From Dichetophora obliterata (taxonomy: Eukaryota; Arthropoda; Insecta; Diptera; Sciomyzidae), in contig OY986439.1 of the NCBI GenBank assembly GCA_963920525.1, positions 214,943,000 to 215,006,999 on the forward strand: 64,000 nt of DNA, in the 5' to 3' direction. A model generated the notes under the pieces. That model made no database searches. It had not been told where the DNA came from and saw only the letters and a program-made list of their open reading frames with translations. This document shows, in pieces, positions 12,087 through 23,510 of this stretch (its first letter is position 1; every line of letters begins with the position of its first letter). Both the position numbers and the translations under genes were made by a program.

Positions 12087-12630
12087 ACACACTAAAAAAT
12101 TTCAAAAACAAATTCACACCGGTTAGCGGATATTTAAATTTTTTACATTGAACGGTTGTTAATTTACACCGCTTACTCGGTGTGAAAAGACGAACTTATC
12201 GATCGGTGTCAAATAAGAAAGGCAAAGAGGTAGAGCAATATTGAAATCACATTCTCATTGATAAACAAATTTAAAATTTGAAATTTCTCAATTGAATTTG
12301 TTCAATTTAATTTTGTAAATATTGATTAAAGATTAAGTGTAATTTTTGGTACCACGAAAAAATGAAATGTCCATACATTTTTGGGTGTTACTTCATATGA
12401 AAAACTCCCAATTTTTGGGGACTATTTTATAAATTTTGGGAAATATTTAATTTTTCTGTTTGGGGCTTATTTTATTTGACATTTAATAAATTTAATGACA
12501 ATTTAATAAAATATTTGTTTTATATTTACTTTTTACACCGATATTAAATTTGTAAAAGCACTTTGACACGGTGTAGGACTCCCTGGAAAACCAATCGGTG
12601 TAAAAATTCTATACAAATTTTTAAGTGTGG
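12087..12630. mobile_element. TIR element filled with ACACCG motifs
   Basis: Ends CACACTAAAAAATTT (12090) and AAATTTTTAAGTGTG (to about 12629) are near-perfect inverted repeats. Between them ACACCG/CGGTGT occurs at least six times in both orientations, some as small palindromes. There is no open frame of note. The flanking bases do not give a clear target duplication. The plan (CACAC plus A-run ends and many copies of one short subterminal motif) resembles the larger element at 21381-22850. Confidence 0.55.
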
Positions 12631-14030
12631 AGGTGTGAATAGATTCGGAATATTTTTTTAATATAATACATAACATTAGCTGCATTCCATTCGCTTCAAA
12701 ATAATCCAGATTATGTTTTTTTTACATGCAAAGCGAAAACAAAAATAATAATCCTATAACAAATAAGATTATTTTCGCTATCAATTTAAAAATGTGATAT
12801 AACCTTTAAATTTGAAACACAGGTGCCGCACCTGTATATTTTTGTGAGCTGTCATTTCATTTTTTGAATTAAATGTTAAAGGTACCCTTGACAGCTACCT
12901 ATTTTCTCACGAGCTGCGACCATCGAATGTTAAACAAAAGAAAACAAAATTAACAGCGTGTGTCACACACATTGGCCTCATTCAGCGGAGCTAACAATTG
13001 CACTTAAATTATTTATGTAATTGCATTAAATAATTAAATAATTTACAATTTTTCTGACGATTAGAGTAAAACACATTCAGAAAAAAAACATCGTGCACAT
13101 CGCTACCATAATAGTTCACAACAGTTGTGAACAACACACGTACTCATGACACCTAATAGTTATTGTATCATGATTGTTTGTTTGAATTGAATTTTGACTG
13201 TATGCTTTTCTAAGTAAATAAGTTAAAGTTAACCCATTTTCAGCTATTGGTGCATTTTTGCAGCAGTAACTTTAGAATTTTCTCCAGGTGAGCGCGAAAG
13301 TGATATTAACTGGCACTGTAGAGATTATGTTAGTATGAACCTTTGACAATATACATTATTTTTGGCTTGAGTCGATTCAGTCGTTTACTTGGATTTTACG
13401 CCCACGGCGCGTCGTAATATTTGGGTTTTTTTTTATTTTTGAAAATTCCGGAAAAATTTCAAACCGCAATATCGAAAAATGCTTTTCAATAGTAACTATT
13501 GTTAATTTTAAATTTTATTTTAAAATAAATTTAGAGCCCGTTTGCTATTTTAAAATGGGCAGGTACGGCTGTGAAGGTATGTGCTGCAGCTAGTGGTGCA
13601 AAAATGCAGCAGTCCGCCCAGCCTTTACCTGTGCAGGTAAAAATTTTGCTAGATAAAGTTTAGGGCCATATATAGACTCTGGACAAAGTTACATCGTTTT
13701 CAGCCCGGTAGTTAAGGAGCCGCCGGATATGGGTTAATAAGTTTTAGTGGTACTTATTGACATCTTTATGGAGTAAAAACGACTGATGTCATTTTTAACC
13801 CAAGAAAAGGAAAGTTTTAAGTTGGTATCATAACTTTTAGGTATCTTCCATGATTTTACATCGCTCTAAATAAATTCCGTTGCGCATCCTGTTATTTTGC
13901 ATTTCCAGGTTTTTCTAGTTTGTTTTAACTAGAATGCGGTTTTTATTCAAGGTAGTTTCTAATAGCTTTTAAATTCAACTCTATTAAAATTCGCTATTTA
14001 AGATTTTTGCCGAGTTTTCTGCTTATTGAT
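12631..14030. other. Non-coding stretch
   Basis: AT-rich with a few islands of moderate GC. A segment GGTGCA-TTTTTGCAGCAG at about 13250 is echoed in GGTGCAAAAATGCAGCAG at about 13595. No genes or mobile-element ends could be assigned. Confidence 0.4.
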
Positions 14031-14550
14031 ATGCTAATTCTGGCAAATAGCCACAGCTGAACAGCTGTCAAGGCCAAGCCGCAGATGCAACATTGATGTT
14101 GGTACCACACCAGAACCAAACAAGAAACTCTTTCTCAAAATATGCGCAAAAATGTGCCAACGTTCACAGAGATTAAAGTGACCAGTCCAGTTTGTGCACA
14201 ATAGTAACAAAGCCTGAGAAAGGATGCTCAGCTTCACCACCAAAAGATGCTGTTAGATCCTCAAGTTCTGTCGGACAAAACAAATTCTTAGCAGCTTGCA
14301 TCATCTTCTAGGCTATTCCCATTTAATTCATGACACACTGGACACTCCATTGTTGTGATCTAGGCTTACCCTATTGTATCCTTACTTGCTGGTGGACGCT
14401 TAGAGGTGCTGCTTTATTTTTGTTGCCTTTTCTTGTTTTCATAGTCAAACAATTGCAAATAAATGAGGCACAATGGTCCAGTTTTGGTTTTATGCTTTAA
14501 GTGTTGAACAGGATTTGCAGCAATTTTAACACAACTCAACTGGACATTAT

Positions 14551-14751
14551 TTATTGGAGGGGATATTTATTTTGAAAGGGTGCGCAATTCAAGCGATGGT
14601 GCTGTTGTTTACAAACAGGATGGTCCTGATATTGCACGGTGCGTCCGCAGCAATGACCAACAATGGTTGGACATCCTTCTGAATCTAACGCTTGAAATCT
14701 AGTTTTAACTTTTGATTGAAAAGCTTTTCTATTAAATTGAAAAATTAACAT
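14551..14751 (-). CDS. Small cysteine-containing open frame (doubtful)
   Basis: The minus-strand frame from 14751 has a C-terminal half of protein-like composition, including GCPTIVGHCCGRTVQ and five cysteines, and balanced codons, ending in TAA. Two AATAAA-like sites overlap or follow the stop. The N-terminal third is AT-driven and may be intron, with a possible acceptor in GCGTTAG just upstream of the better half. I recognise no family. It could be a terminal exon of a small gene, a decayed element or a chance frame. Confidence 0.2.
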   Translation of the reverse strand: MLIFQFNRKAFQSKVKTRFQALDSEGCPTIVGHCCGRTVQYQDHPVCKQQHHRLNCAPFQNKYPLQ

Positions 14752-15009
14752 AATAACGATTGATGTGAATATTTTTCTTGCAAATTTTTGGGAATTTTAA
14801 TGTGAATTCTATGAATTCCCAGCTGTTCAACAAAGATATTCAAGTTTTGGTAATAAATTTAATTTGAGTGGCTTTTGAAAACAAAATTGATAAAGCCAAA
14901 GATCACTGCTGCAGAACAGTTTTTTAAGCTTTGAACAAGTTTCTTGGCGCCAAAAGTCTCTCTAATGGATTTAATGTTTGTCTTTGTCATGTTCATTGTT
15001 CACTTTGTT

Positions 15010-15175
15010 TGCATTCTTTAGGTTTACATAACCTTAATCTAACCTATCTTCGAAGGCGGCCTGAAGAAAATAATTACTATGATTGGGCAACAGGACGCAC
15101 ATTGGTTCCAAATCGGAAAAAGACGGCCAAAACCTCAAGGAGTTGCCTGATTGGCATAAAAGTAAAGATATTTAT
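15010..15175 (+). pseudogene. Coding-like remnant of unknown origin
   Basis: Within a longer plus-strand frame, 15040-15175 has higher GC and protein-like composition, including RRPEENNYYDWATGR, a run of basic residues and a hydrophobic end. There is no recognisable domain and no clear start or splice sites. It is probably a transposon relic. A host exon is less likely. Confidence 0.2.
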
Positions 15176-15359
15176 GGTTTTGGGGTCGCTGATCTCGAAT
15201 CTGAAGTAAAAAAATTAATAATAACTTTTTTATAATAAAAACCAATAATAAATTAGTAATAACTATAATAGGGCTGTTCACAATCCTGTGCAAATGGTCT
15301 TGCATTATAGCATTTGCAAAATGGTAAAGTATATTTATACTCTACACTAACAAAATATA

Positions 15360-15830
15360 CAGGGATGCATTTACAAGGGGCTTGCTCTTGGTCCTTGTTT
15401 CAATCTTGGTTTTTATTTCAATCCTGGTCTCAGTACGGGTTTTGGTTTTGGGCGTGTTCTTAGTACTTGTTTTTGCCTTGCTTTTGGAATTTTGGTTTTG
15501 GCTTACACGTGGGATTTAACTTTGGCTTTTGGGAATGGGTTTAGGCTTTGGATACGGTTTTGGATTTGGGTTAAGAAGGGGCAGATTTAGGTTTTAGATT
15601 GGATGTGGATTTAAGGTTTAAATTTGAGTTTAGGTTGTGGTTAAGATTTGGGTTTAATCTGGGACGTAGGCTCGGTCTGTTTTGGCTTTTGTTGTGGTTT
15701 TGGTCTTGTTCTGGTTATTTGTCTTAATACTGCTCGTCTGGGTCTTAACTTTAATTTTAGTTTTGGTGTGAGTTTTTTTGTGGTCTAAGTCTTGATCTTG
15801 GCATGTTTTTTATCTTGGGTTTGATTTTTC
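15360..15830 (+). repeat. Degenerate G/T-rich hexamer tract
   Basis: About 470 bp built from variants of TTTTGG/TTTAGG/TTTGGG (for example GGGTTTTGGTTTTGGGCG at 15438) with roughly 6-bp periodicity. It is almost free of A/C on this strand at its core. This is a decayed hexanucleotide minisatellite with strong strand asymmetry. Clusters of GGG could form quadruplexes, but that is inference. It is not coding on either strand. Confidence 0.65.
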
Positions 15831-15899
15831 TTGCACATATTTTCTTTTCTTTTTTTTCATATGTTATGTTCATTTCCTAAAATAAATCTATAATATTTC

Positions 15900-16500
15900 A
15901 AGAAAATAGCGTGAGTATTCGCCAGCTTCGATACTTTCACCGGCTGTTATTCCTTGAATACTCCCAAGAATATCTTCTTCCTTGTGTCGACCATTTTTAC
16001 CTCATGTCTGTGCGTGGCAAAAGCAAAAAAAAAAAATCACCATCAAGTCGTTAATCAACCATTCATTTGTTGTCTGCCAAACAGTCACGTGTTTCTCACA
16101 GTCAGCTGCAGGATTTGCCGAATTCATCCACATGCAGGACCACGTCGCGTCAAGCAGCTGCTGCCGCTGTTGCTATAGTCTAGCATACAGCGCGTGCGTA
16201 GATGCCTCGCGGTATTCTTCTCTACTTTTCATCTTTCTTCCACTACTTTTACACTTCGTTTTATTTTTTTGGTAAATGTTTTCTCTATGTTTCTTTAATA
16301 AATCCTTTTAATGTGTATTTCATAAGAATGTTTATTTGCAAGTTTTATGCCACAAAATGGGGTGCAAAATATTATCCCCGTGCAGGATACTCGCGTCATA
16401 CAAACACACATTGTTGAACGCATGACACACATGCGTGTCTATCTGGCTGTCTGTCTGTAGTGCTATCCTTTAGCCGTCTGTGTGCGTGCTTAATTTCAAC
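15900..16500. other. GC-richer single-copy island
   Basis: Contains CAGCTGC, GCGTGCGTAG and CA-rich patches, with overlapping short plus-strand frames that share no coding signature. It stands out from the AT-rich flanks and has no transposon ends. It is a candidate host regulatory or untranslated sequence, but nothing specific can be claimed. Confidence 0.3.
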
Positions 16501-17280
16501 AGATTCAAAACACATTTATATTTCATGTTTGAATGCTCTTTGCTTGTATTTTTTTGGAATTGCCCCAGCCTAGTGTCCTTTTTATGTATGAGGTAATGGA
16601 CAGAAAGAGCACACTTTTTGTTAAACTATGCTGACAAGAATATATAAGCTTCTGCGATTTTATGTTTTAGAAATTAGAAATTTTGCAAGTTTTTAAGGAT
16701 TTCCTACACCAGCTTCATATATTTCTAATATTGCAAGCTAATGCAAGGACCTGAATGCAGCGTCTCCATGATTCTTTTTTCTTTATTTTGGTATAGATAC
16801 TAGTAATACTTTATCTTCATAATATTGGGAATTTGTGATTAATAAGTCAGATTTTATTTTTCTTAAAATTCCAAAAGGGAAATTTTATTTCCGTCGCAAA
16901 ATATGTCAATCGATATTGAAATCTTCTTAAATATAGCTTGCAGTGTTACAATGAATCAGTTTAAGTTAAGTCATGCAAGGAAAACAGTTTAAGGCCGATT
17001 TTCTCAAATTTTTTGTACTTTAGAAAGCAAATTTGAAGCATACTCCAAGAAAAAATTTATTGAAATACCCGTCAATCAACATACCCAATACAGTTATCAA
17101 TGACGACAAGGTGACAACTTTTAGGAGGAAAAAATTTCCCCAAAAATTATCTAAAGACCGGCCCACTAAGACAAAATTATTGGTCTGTTGTGATACCACA
17201 AAATGAAAGAAGGGAGTAATAAAGTGAAACTTTTGTATAGGATGTTCTCAATGTGACAGAAAGCTGTAGAAACATGTGAT
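16501..17280. other. Non-coding stretch leading into the satellite block
   Basis: AT-rich, with the first diverged copy of the TTCCAAAAGGGAAATTTTA motif at about 16870 that recurs downstream. No gene was seen. Confidence 0.4.
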
Positions 17281-17284
17281 ATTG

Positions 17285-17490
17285 AATCTGAAGTAAGTGT
17301 TATGCCTGGACCTCAGTAAAATTATGTTACTAAGCTTTTTACAACTTTTCGTTGTAAATTGATGTGTTTTAAAGTTATTTTTGATAGAAAACAAGGAAAG
17401 AAAGGTTAAAGCGTAGCACCATGGGCCGGCCAAGGTTCGAACCCGGTATCCCTGGATGACAGTCAGACACGTTACCAATAGAGTGCTGAA
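17285..17490 (-). repeat. tRNA-derived SINE, family 1, copy 2
   Basis: On the minus strand, 17490-17411 has an A-box-like TGGTAACGTGTCTG and a B box GGTTCGAACCT followed by TGGCCGGCCCATGGTGC. The body ends in GAGGTCCAGGCATAACACTT at about 17300, the same terminal motif as the 2120-2365 copy. The cloverleaf is not intact. No target duplication could be fixed. Confidence 0.55.
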
Positions 17491-20000
17491 CAATTTTTCA
17501 CAAAAGGGAAATTTTTTTGGTCTATACACATTTGGTCCTTTTGTAATGACGATAAAAAATATACTAACGAATCTTTTTCAGCGATTTGATAGAACAAATT
17601 TTTTTAGAATTTTAAAAATATTTATCATTATTAAAAACTGATTTGAGAAATCAAACAATAATAAAGCTCAAAAGCTTTCGAACTCTTTGAATTTTTAATA
17701 GAAAAAGGTATCGATAAGATAGTTCTGAAAAATTTCCAAAAAAAGGGAAATTTATTCAAACATATTTTAGTGCAACATATTATACAATTATTAAATATTT
17801 TTAGCACTCAGGGAGCATTCAGTTCACATTTTTACAAACATATTTTAGTAAAACATATTATACAATTATTAAATATTTTTAGCACTCAGAAATTAATCTT
17901 ATTTGAAGCATTTGATTGACTTAAGTTCTTCTCATAAACGAATCTTTCTTTTTCGATCGAAAATGAATTTACAAAAGAATTAAAAGATCAGTTTTAAAAA
18001 AATTTTATTTAACACTGATATGAAAATATACAGATTAAAAAGCAATTTTTCTGTAAAAAACAATAAAAAAAAAGAAAAACCATTCCAATGCTGGGAATTA
18101 AATTCGCGTCCTCTCTGTTATAAGTCAACAGCAACTACGTTTCTGTCAAATCAATTGTTAAAAAAAATCAGTGTAAGGCTTTTTTAATCAAATCTAAGCA
18201 GTTCAAACAATTTTTTTTTGAGACATTTCTGAGCTCGTTTACCAAGAAAAAACGTTGCAACTTTAAACATATTTTTGGATTAAAACAGAGCATTCAGTTC
18301 ACATTTTTACAAACATATTTTAGTAAAACATATTATACAATTATTAAATATTTTTAGCACTCAGAAATTAATCTTATTTGAAGCATTTGATTGACTTAAG
18401 TTCTTCTCATAAACGAATCTTTCTTTTTCGATCGAAAATGAATTTACAAAAGAATTAAAAGATCAGTTTTAAAAAAATTTTATTTAACACTGATATGAAA
18501 ATATACAGATTAAAAAGCAATTTTTCTGTAAAAAACAATAAAAAAAAAGAAAAACCATTCCAATGCTGGGAATTAAATTCGCGTCCTCTCTGTTATAAGT
18601 CAACAGCAACTACGTTTCGGTCAAATCAATTGTTAAAAAAAATCAGTGTAAGGCTTTTTTAATCAAATCTACGCAGTTCAAAGAATTTTTTTTTTGAGAC
18701 ATTTCTGAGCTCGTTTACCAAGAAAAAACGTTGCAACTTTAAACATATTTTTGGATTAAAACAGAGCATTCAGTTCACATTTTTACTCATTGTAATACTT
18801 AGGAAAAAAAATTTTGAAAGTTTCATTCATTATGTAATTTTCAATGTTCCCAAAAAAGGGGAATCTTATCTTTTTATGTAAATTTGTCAATTTACATCAA
18901 ATTCACACATTTAACATAATTTTAAAAAAGAGATTATAGCAGATTTTTGCTTGTAAAAAGATATCACAGATTGTGAAAATTCTTTTAAAATGTTTGGGAC
19001 TGATTTCCCTGTACAACGCTTGTTCATTAGGAATTTTCCAAAAGTAGGGAAATTTTAGTTTTCTTTGTAAAATAGTAAATATACACCAAATTCATACATT
19101 GAACATGATTTTAAAGCAGAATTCAAAGCAGATTTTCGTTTGTAAAAATGTATATAAAATCGCAAATATACTTTCAAAATGTTTGGGAATGATTTGCCTG
19201 TTTAACGTGTTTGGTTCAGTGGGAATTTGCTGTCAAAAATAAAAAAAAAATCAACGTAAATGTGACATGAGCATGAAAACAGTCTTTCAATTTGTAATTT
19301 TCAATGAAGATTTCGACAAATTTCATGATTTTAAAAATTTCCCAATAAAGGGAAATTTTAGTTTTCTTTGTAAATTTATCAATTTACATAAAATTCTTAC
19401 ATTTAACAGGATTTTAAAGAATTATACGTGCACTATTTCAGGACATTGCAAAAATTCATAACAATCTGTTGTTTGCAAAATTATATAACAAATCGCACAA
19501 ATTCTTTAAAACTGTTAGGCACTGATCCATCAACTACGCTTGTGGCATTGGACAAATTGAAAAATTGTACAAGCAAACTGATACTGAAAATTGTCTCTCA
19601 TCAAGTAATTTTTAAAGAAGATTACGTGAAAATGTAAGATTTTTAAGATTTCCCAAAAACAGGTATATTAATTTTTTTGTAATTTAGTACACTTAGCAGA
19701 TTTTGTACTAAACAAATCGCAAAAATTCTATCAAAATGTTTGCGACTGATTCACCAATTTTATGCCTGTGCTTCAGTGAAAATTTGCTGACAAAATAAAA
19801 AATTCAGCAAAAAAGTGACATTAGCATGAGAACTTTCTTTCATTATGTGATTTTCGATGAAGATTACGTCAAATTTAGAGATTTTAAAAATTTCCCAAAA
19901 AAGGGTAATTTTAGTTTTCGTTACAATTTTGTTTTTTTGCTGGTAAAAATATAACAAAAATCAAACAAATTGTTTCAAAATTTTTCAGACCGAGGTTTCA
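17490..20000. repeat. Satellite-like block of diverged repeats
   Basis: A motif close to TTTCCCAAAAAAGGGAAATTTTAG recurs at about 17493, 17735, 18845, 19033, 19338, 19650 and 19890. It is usually followed by a TTTGTAAATTTATCAATTTACA-like segment, ACATTTAACA, a GATTTTAAA segment and TTTGCTTGTAAAAA. Spacing is irregular (about 190-310 bp outside the 475-bp duplication). I read this as an old, decayed tandem array. The open frames inside it are AT-driven. Confidence 0.6.
17813..18786. repeat. Recent 475-bp tandem duplication
   Basis: Two adjacent units, 17813-18287 and 18288-18763, are almost identical: I see only a few substitutions (for example TTTCTGTCA versus TTTCGGTCA). A third, partial unit of about 23 bp (GAGCATTCAGTTCACATTTT start) begins at 18764. 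A partial unit also precedes the array at about 17758-17810. Each unit holds a decayed tRNA-like head on the minus strand (near 18090-18150 and 18567-18627). The high identity inside an otherwise diverged block indicates a recent event or an assembly duplication. Confidence 0.85.
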
Positions 20001-20039
20001 TCCACCAATTTTCATCCTAAAAATAAAGTAATAATTTTC

Positions 20040-20661
20040 TTATGGAACACTTGCATATAACTTTTCTTACCTCAGAAGTGAATTTTTTCTTAGTGCCGAC
20101 TTTGGTAATATTGTTTATAGGGTGCGCAAAAATGGCCGCTCTGCAAGCCTCAACAACAACAACAACAACAACTAAGGAAAGACTTATGCACGTTGTGAAA
20201 ATTATTCCAGTGCTAGGCTTTTTTGTGCAACCTACGTACACCCACTTAACGTTAACACACAACCTTAACCCTGCCTCACCTCTGTCCCACTCCACAAAAA
20301 AGTACAACAACACAATTAAAAACATGCAATGCTGCCGCATGCGGTGTGGCGATGACGACGACATGCAAGTCCATAACGTAACGCTTGTCATCGTCAAGCA
20401 GAAATCAACAACAACAACAACAGCAAAAACATCATAAAAAGCAACAAAAATATGCAAAATTTGAGCACATCACAAAAAATTCCCCTACCATTTAACGACC
20501 ATCTAGCTCGACGTTGCACACGCACAGCAGAGTAGAAGAGCGTTTGAGGCGCATCGATGTTTGGATTGGCGCTGGTGCTGTTGCATAGGCTTGCACAGGC
20601 CAAAGACTGCGTCCATGGAGGAATGGAGGAGTGTGGGTTGCATGCACTGGTGGCATTGGAC

Positions 20662-20730
<69 letters not shown>

Positions 20731-21110
20731 CACACACATACACATGATGCACATATACACTCTTGACAACATGCACGATGCTTGCCACCACTCCACCGGT
20801 GAGCATTGCGACGTAGCACCTTTGTTTGTGTTGCTGTTGCTGTTGCTGTTGCATTTGCGTTGCGTTTGTTGTGTTTTTGCAGCAGTAAAATAAAACGAAA
20901 CAACAACAACAGGGGCACTTGCATTGGCGCTTGCAAATATTGCATATGGTTTTTTTTGCACGTGTTTTCATGCCTAAGTTTTAATTTTTTTCTTCAAGTC
21001 GTTTTTGATTGGATCGTTTTCGCTCTGTATATATTTTATGCACTCGTTTTGACTTGCTGCTGCTTCGCATATATGCGTTATTTTTTTAAAATGGCTGTAA
21101 TTAAATGAGC
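20040..21110. other. Microsatellite-rich island
   Basis: GC-richer than its flanks, with CAA/AAC runs (20150-20172, 20405-20430), a long CA repeat and GTTGCT repeats (20830-20860). Open frames exist on both strands over the same bases (minus 20945-20394, 20971-20492 and 20961-20503; plus 20042-20437 and 20561-20893), but they are translated microsatellite (poly-Cys-Val and His-Thr runs) and mutually exclusive. No transposon ends. It is likely single-copy host DNA. Confidence 0.45.
20664..20739. repeat. CA microsatellite
   Basis: About 38 CA units with single interruptions by G and T near the right end. Confidence 0.95.
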
Positions 21111-21736
21111 TTTAGGTTCAAATGAGTGCTAAAGCGTTTATAAAGTGGCAATAATTGGGTATAAAAAAGTGGTTTTTTGATTATATTTTAATGTAAATAC
21201 TGTCGAATGTGGATATAGTGAATTAATCCAGATTGTTCTCATTTTTGAGATTGAGTTCTTTTCAAAGAAATTTATGTTTTTGCTTAGATCTTATTCCTTG
21301 AGATGCCAGTTGCTAAAACGTTTACTATTTCGAGAGGTTCACTATTTCGGGGGTAAGTTATATTTAGATTTGACTGCATACACACAGAGAAAAAAATAGT
21401 TATTTATGACTATTTTTTGACTATTTTAGTAGTCCGAATCATATGCCTACTATTAAAAATAGTTGCAAATAGTTATGATGACTATTTAAATAGTAATTTT
21501 TTTTTTGTGAAAAACAACTATTCTGTAATCAAACTATATATATTTTTTTATTCATTTTGACTATAAGAATAGTTGTTTTTAACTATGTACGTAGTTGTGG
21601 AATAACTTTTTTGTGGTTGTTTTTAACTATGCACGTTGTTGTGCATAACTATTATATACATAGTTGTTTTTGCCAAATTGTTGTCAAAAAACTATTTAAA
21701 CAGTTGTTTTTAACTACGCAAATAGTACTTACATAA

Positions 21737-21981
21737 CTGTGGTCACAAGGAACAACGACTTAACCCAAAGTATCGTAAAAAACGATATTTGAATTGCATG
21801 AACTACGACCCATTTTTTTAAATATATGAACCGTTACAAATAAATATATGCAGACATAAGTGATGATCAATTCTGGGCAAAAAATGGATATCTGCATATT
21901 TCGAAAAATTGGCAGTAAAGTAAATTCCATATTGCTTTTTTACGATATTTTAAGTTTAGTCATTATTACTTGTGACCACGG
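21737..21981. mobile_element. MITE family CTGTGGTCAC, copy 1 (nested)
   Basis: A 245-bp element with ends CTGTGGTCACAAG and CTTGTGACCACGG. A subterminal palindrome ATCGTAAAAAACGAT lies near the left end. It is inserted in the 21381-22850 element. A copy in the opposite orientation is at 29316-29562. Non-coding. Confidence 0.75.
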
Positions 21982-22095
21982 AAATACGACTTGACGTGTG
22001 AAACGATCGATTCCTTTTTTTCAAGTTTACCAAAGTGTTACAATAAAACAATTTTATTTATTTATAAAAGTTATTTATTCGTAAATTTTACTGAG

Positions 22096-22296
22096 TTACA
22101 TGCTTGAGATAAAATATTTTAATCTTATAAATGATTTTTTAGATGGAGTATTCTCGCATGCATCACTGTCTTGAAGAATAGCTTGATTTGTTGGCTCTAT
22201 GCTCACAACTATTATTTGCTGTCCATTTACTTCCAATACATGAACATTTCCAGTTTCCTGATTATCACTTTGATAAGTTATAAAATCGCCACTCAT
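22096..22296 (-). pseudogene. Protein fragment captured in, or left over from, a TIR element
   Basis: The minus-strand frame from ATG 22296 (context TACAATGAG) encodes 66 residues whose first 55 look like real protein: acidic and polar, starting MSGDFITYQSDNQE, with EVNGQQIIVVSIEP in the middle and mixed codon use. The last ten residues become AT-driven, as if the true exon ends or was deleted near SKKSF. I recognise no domain. It could be the N-terminus of an accessory or transposase protein of the autonomous parent element, or a captured host exon. Confidence 0.35.
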
Positions 22297-22852
22297 TGTA
22301 GTTTTTAATATATTCCTTTAAAACTTTAAAACACTTACAACACAACAAAGGAAAAAGATCTTACAACACAACACTTACAACTATTTTGTTGTTGTTTGTA
22401 ACAAGTATTATAGTCATAAAATAACTTTGCAATAGTCATTTTCGACTATTTTGTTGTTGTTTGTAACAAGTATAATAGTCATAAAATAACTATGCAATAG
22501 TCATTTTCAACTGTTTTGTTGCTGTTTGTAACAAGTAAAATAGTTAAAAAGCTTTTTAGTGATGTTTTGACTACTTTAAAGATAAAAATTAATTATTAAG
22601 TAGTCAAAAACGATTATTTGAAAGTTACTTGGAAAATTCTGTATACAACTATTTTTTATGTAGCCTGACTATCATAATAATCATAATTGACTACTCTGTA
22701 TAGTAGATTATATTTTGTAACTACTTCATAACTATTTCTAACAATTTTCAACTAATTTTTGATTAAAAATAGTTAATCCACAAATTTCGAAGAATTTCAA
22801 CGAATGACTATTGAAATAGTTACAAAAATTACTATTTTTTTTTCTGAGTGTA

Positions 22853-23510
22853 CCATTATGAATGATAATGAGCTTATAGTATTTATTGAGAATTTGTAAA
22901 ATTTTTTATTGCAAATTGAACTAATTTTTGTGCAAAAGGTGTAAAAAACTTTTTTTATCGTATGAAATTTATCGCATGATTAAATTTAGTCCAGTCAAAA
23001 TAGTTTTATGTATGGGCAATTCCACAGTCCTGGGCATTACATTCGTACACAGATATCTGCGCACATTCGTACAAACACAGATATTTTCGTAATTACAATA
23101 GCTACCAGATATGTTGCTATCAAAAACAATAGCATTCCAGCTGGTCTATCCATACATGAAAAAATTCTAAATCCATGATCTATTCTTGTGGTACGGAGAG
23201 TTGCACGACGGTCTTTGAACTGCGTTCTACAGTGAGTGCATTACTGAAGTGCACTTCATTCATATGACTTATGCAAAGAAGAGTTCATTAAAATAAGTAT
23301 TCAATATGCCTAAGAGATAAAGAGTATCACACTCTGGCAGTCAGTGAACTGAATATGAGGTAGGTTAATTCAAGAAGATGTTTTGATATTAATTCCAAAT
23401 ACTTGGCAATTAGGAAAATTAGGATGAAATGTAGACTATTTTCTTGTCTATCGTGTGCCTAGGTTATTTTTTTTTTAAGTAAAATATAACTAGTTCACTT
23501 TACAGAAATA
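22853..23510. other. Non-coding stretch
   Basis: AT-rich sequence between two mobile elements. A short repeat of (T/C)GTAC-ACAGATAT occurs near 23045 and 23070. No gene was seen. Confidence 0.4.

Larger units (their letters stand above)
21381..22850. mobile_element. 1.47-kb TIR element packed with ACTATT/AATAGT
   Basis: Ends CACACAGAGAAAAAAATAG and CTATTTTTTTTTCTGAGTG are imperfect inverted repeats flanked by TA on both sides (21379-21380 and 22851-22852). ACTATT/AATAGT occurs dozens of times in both orientations in the outer 400 bp on each side. Near the right end a 64-66-bp unit repeats about 2.7 times (22381-22555; ACTATTTTGTTGTTGTTTGT start). It contains a protein-like fragment (22096-22296) and a younger MITE (21737-21981). 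TA flanks suggest an IS630/Tc1/mariner-type target, but no transposase is visible. Confidence 0.65.

Noticed and set aside
17411..17486. Functional tRNA gene
   Set aside because: Same reason: the B box is convincing but the cloverleaf fails and the shared SINE tail follows.
20394..20971. Long overlapping minus-strand frames (152-183 codons) over the CA repeat
   Set aside because: They are poly-Cys-Val or similar translations of the microsatellite, open in several frames and on both strands at once, with no conserved composition outside the repeat.
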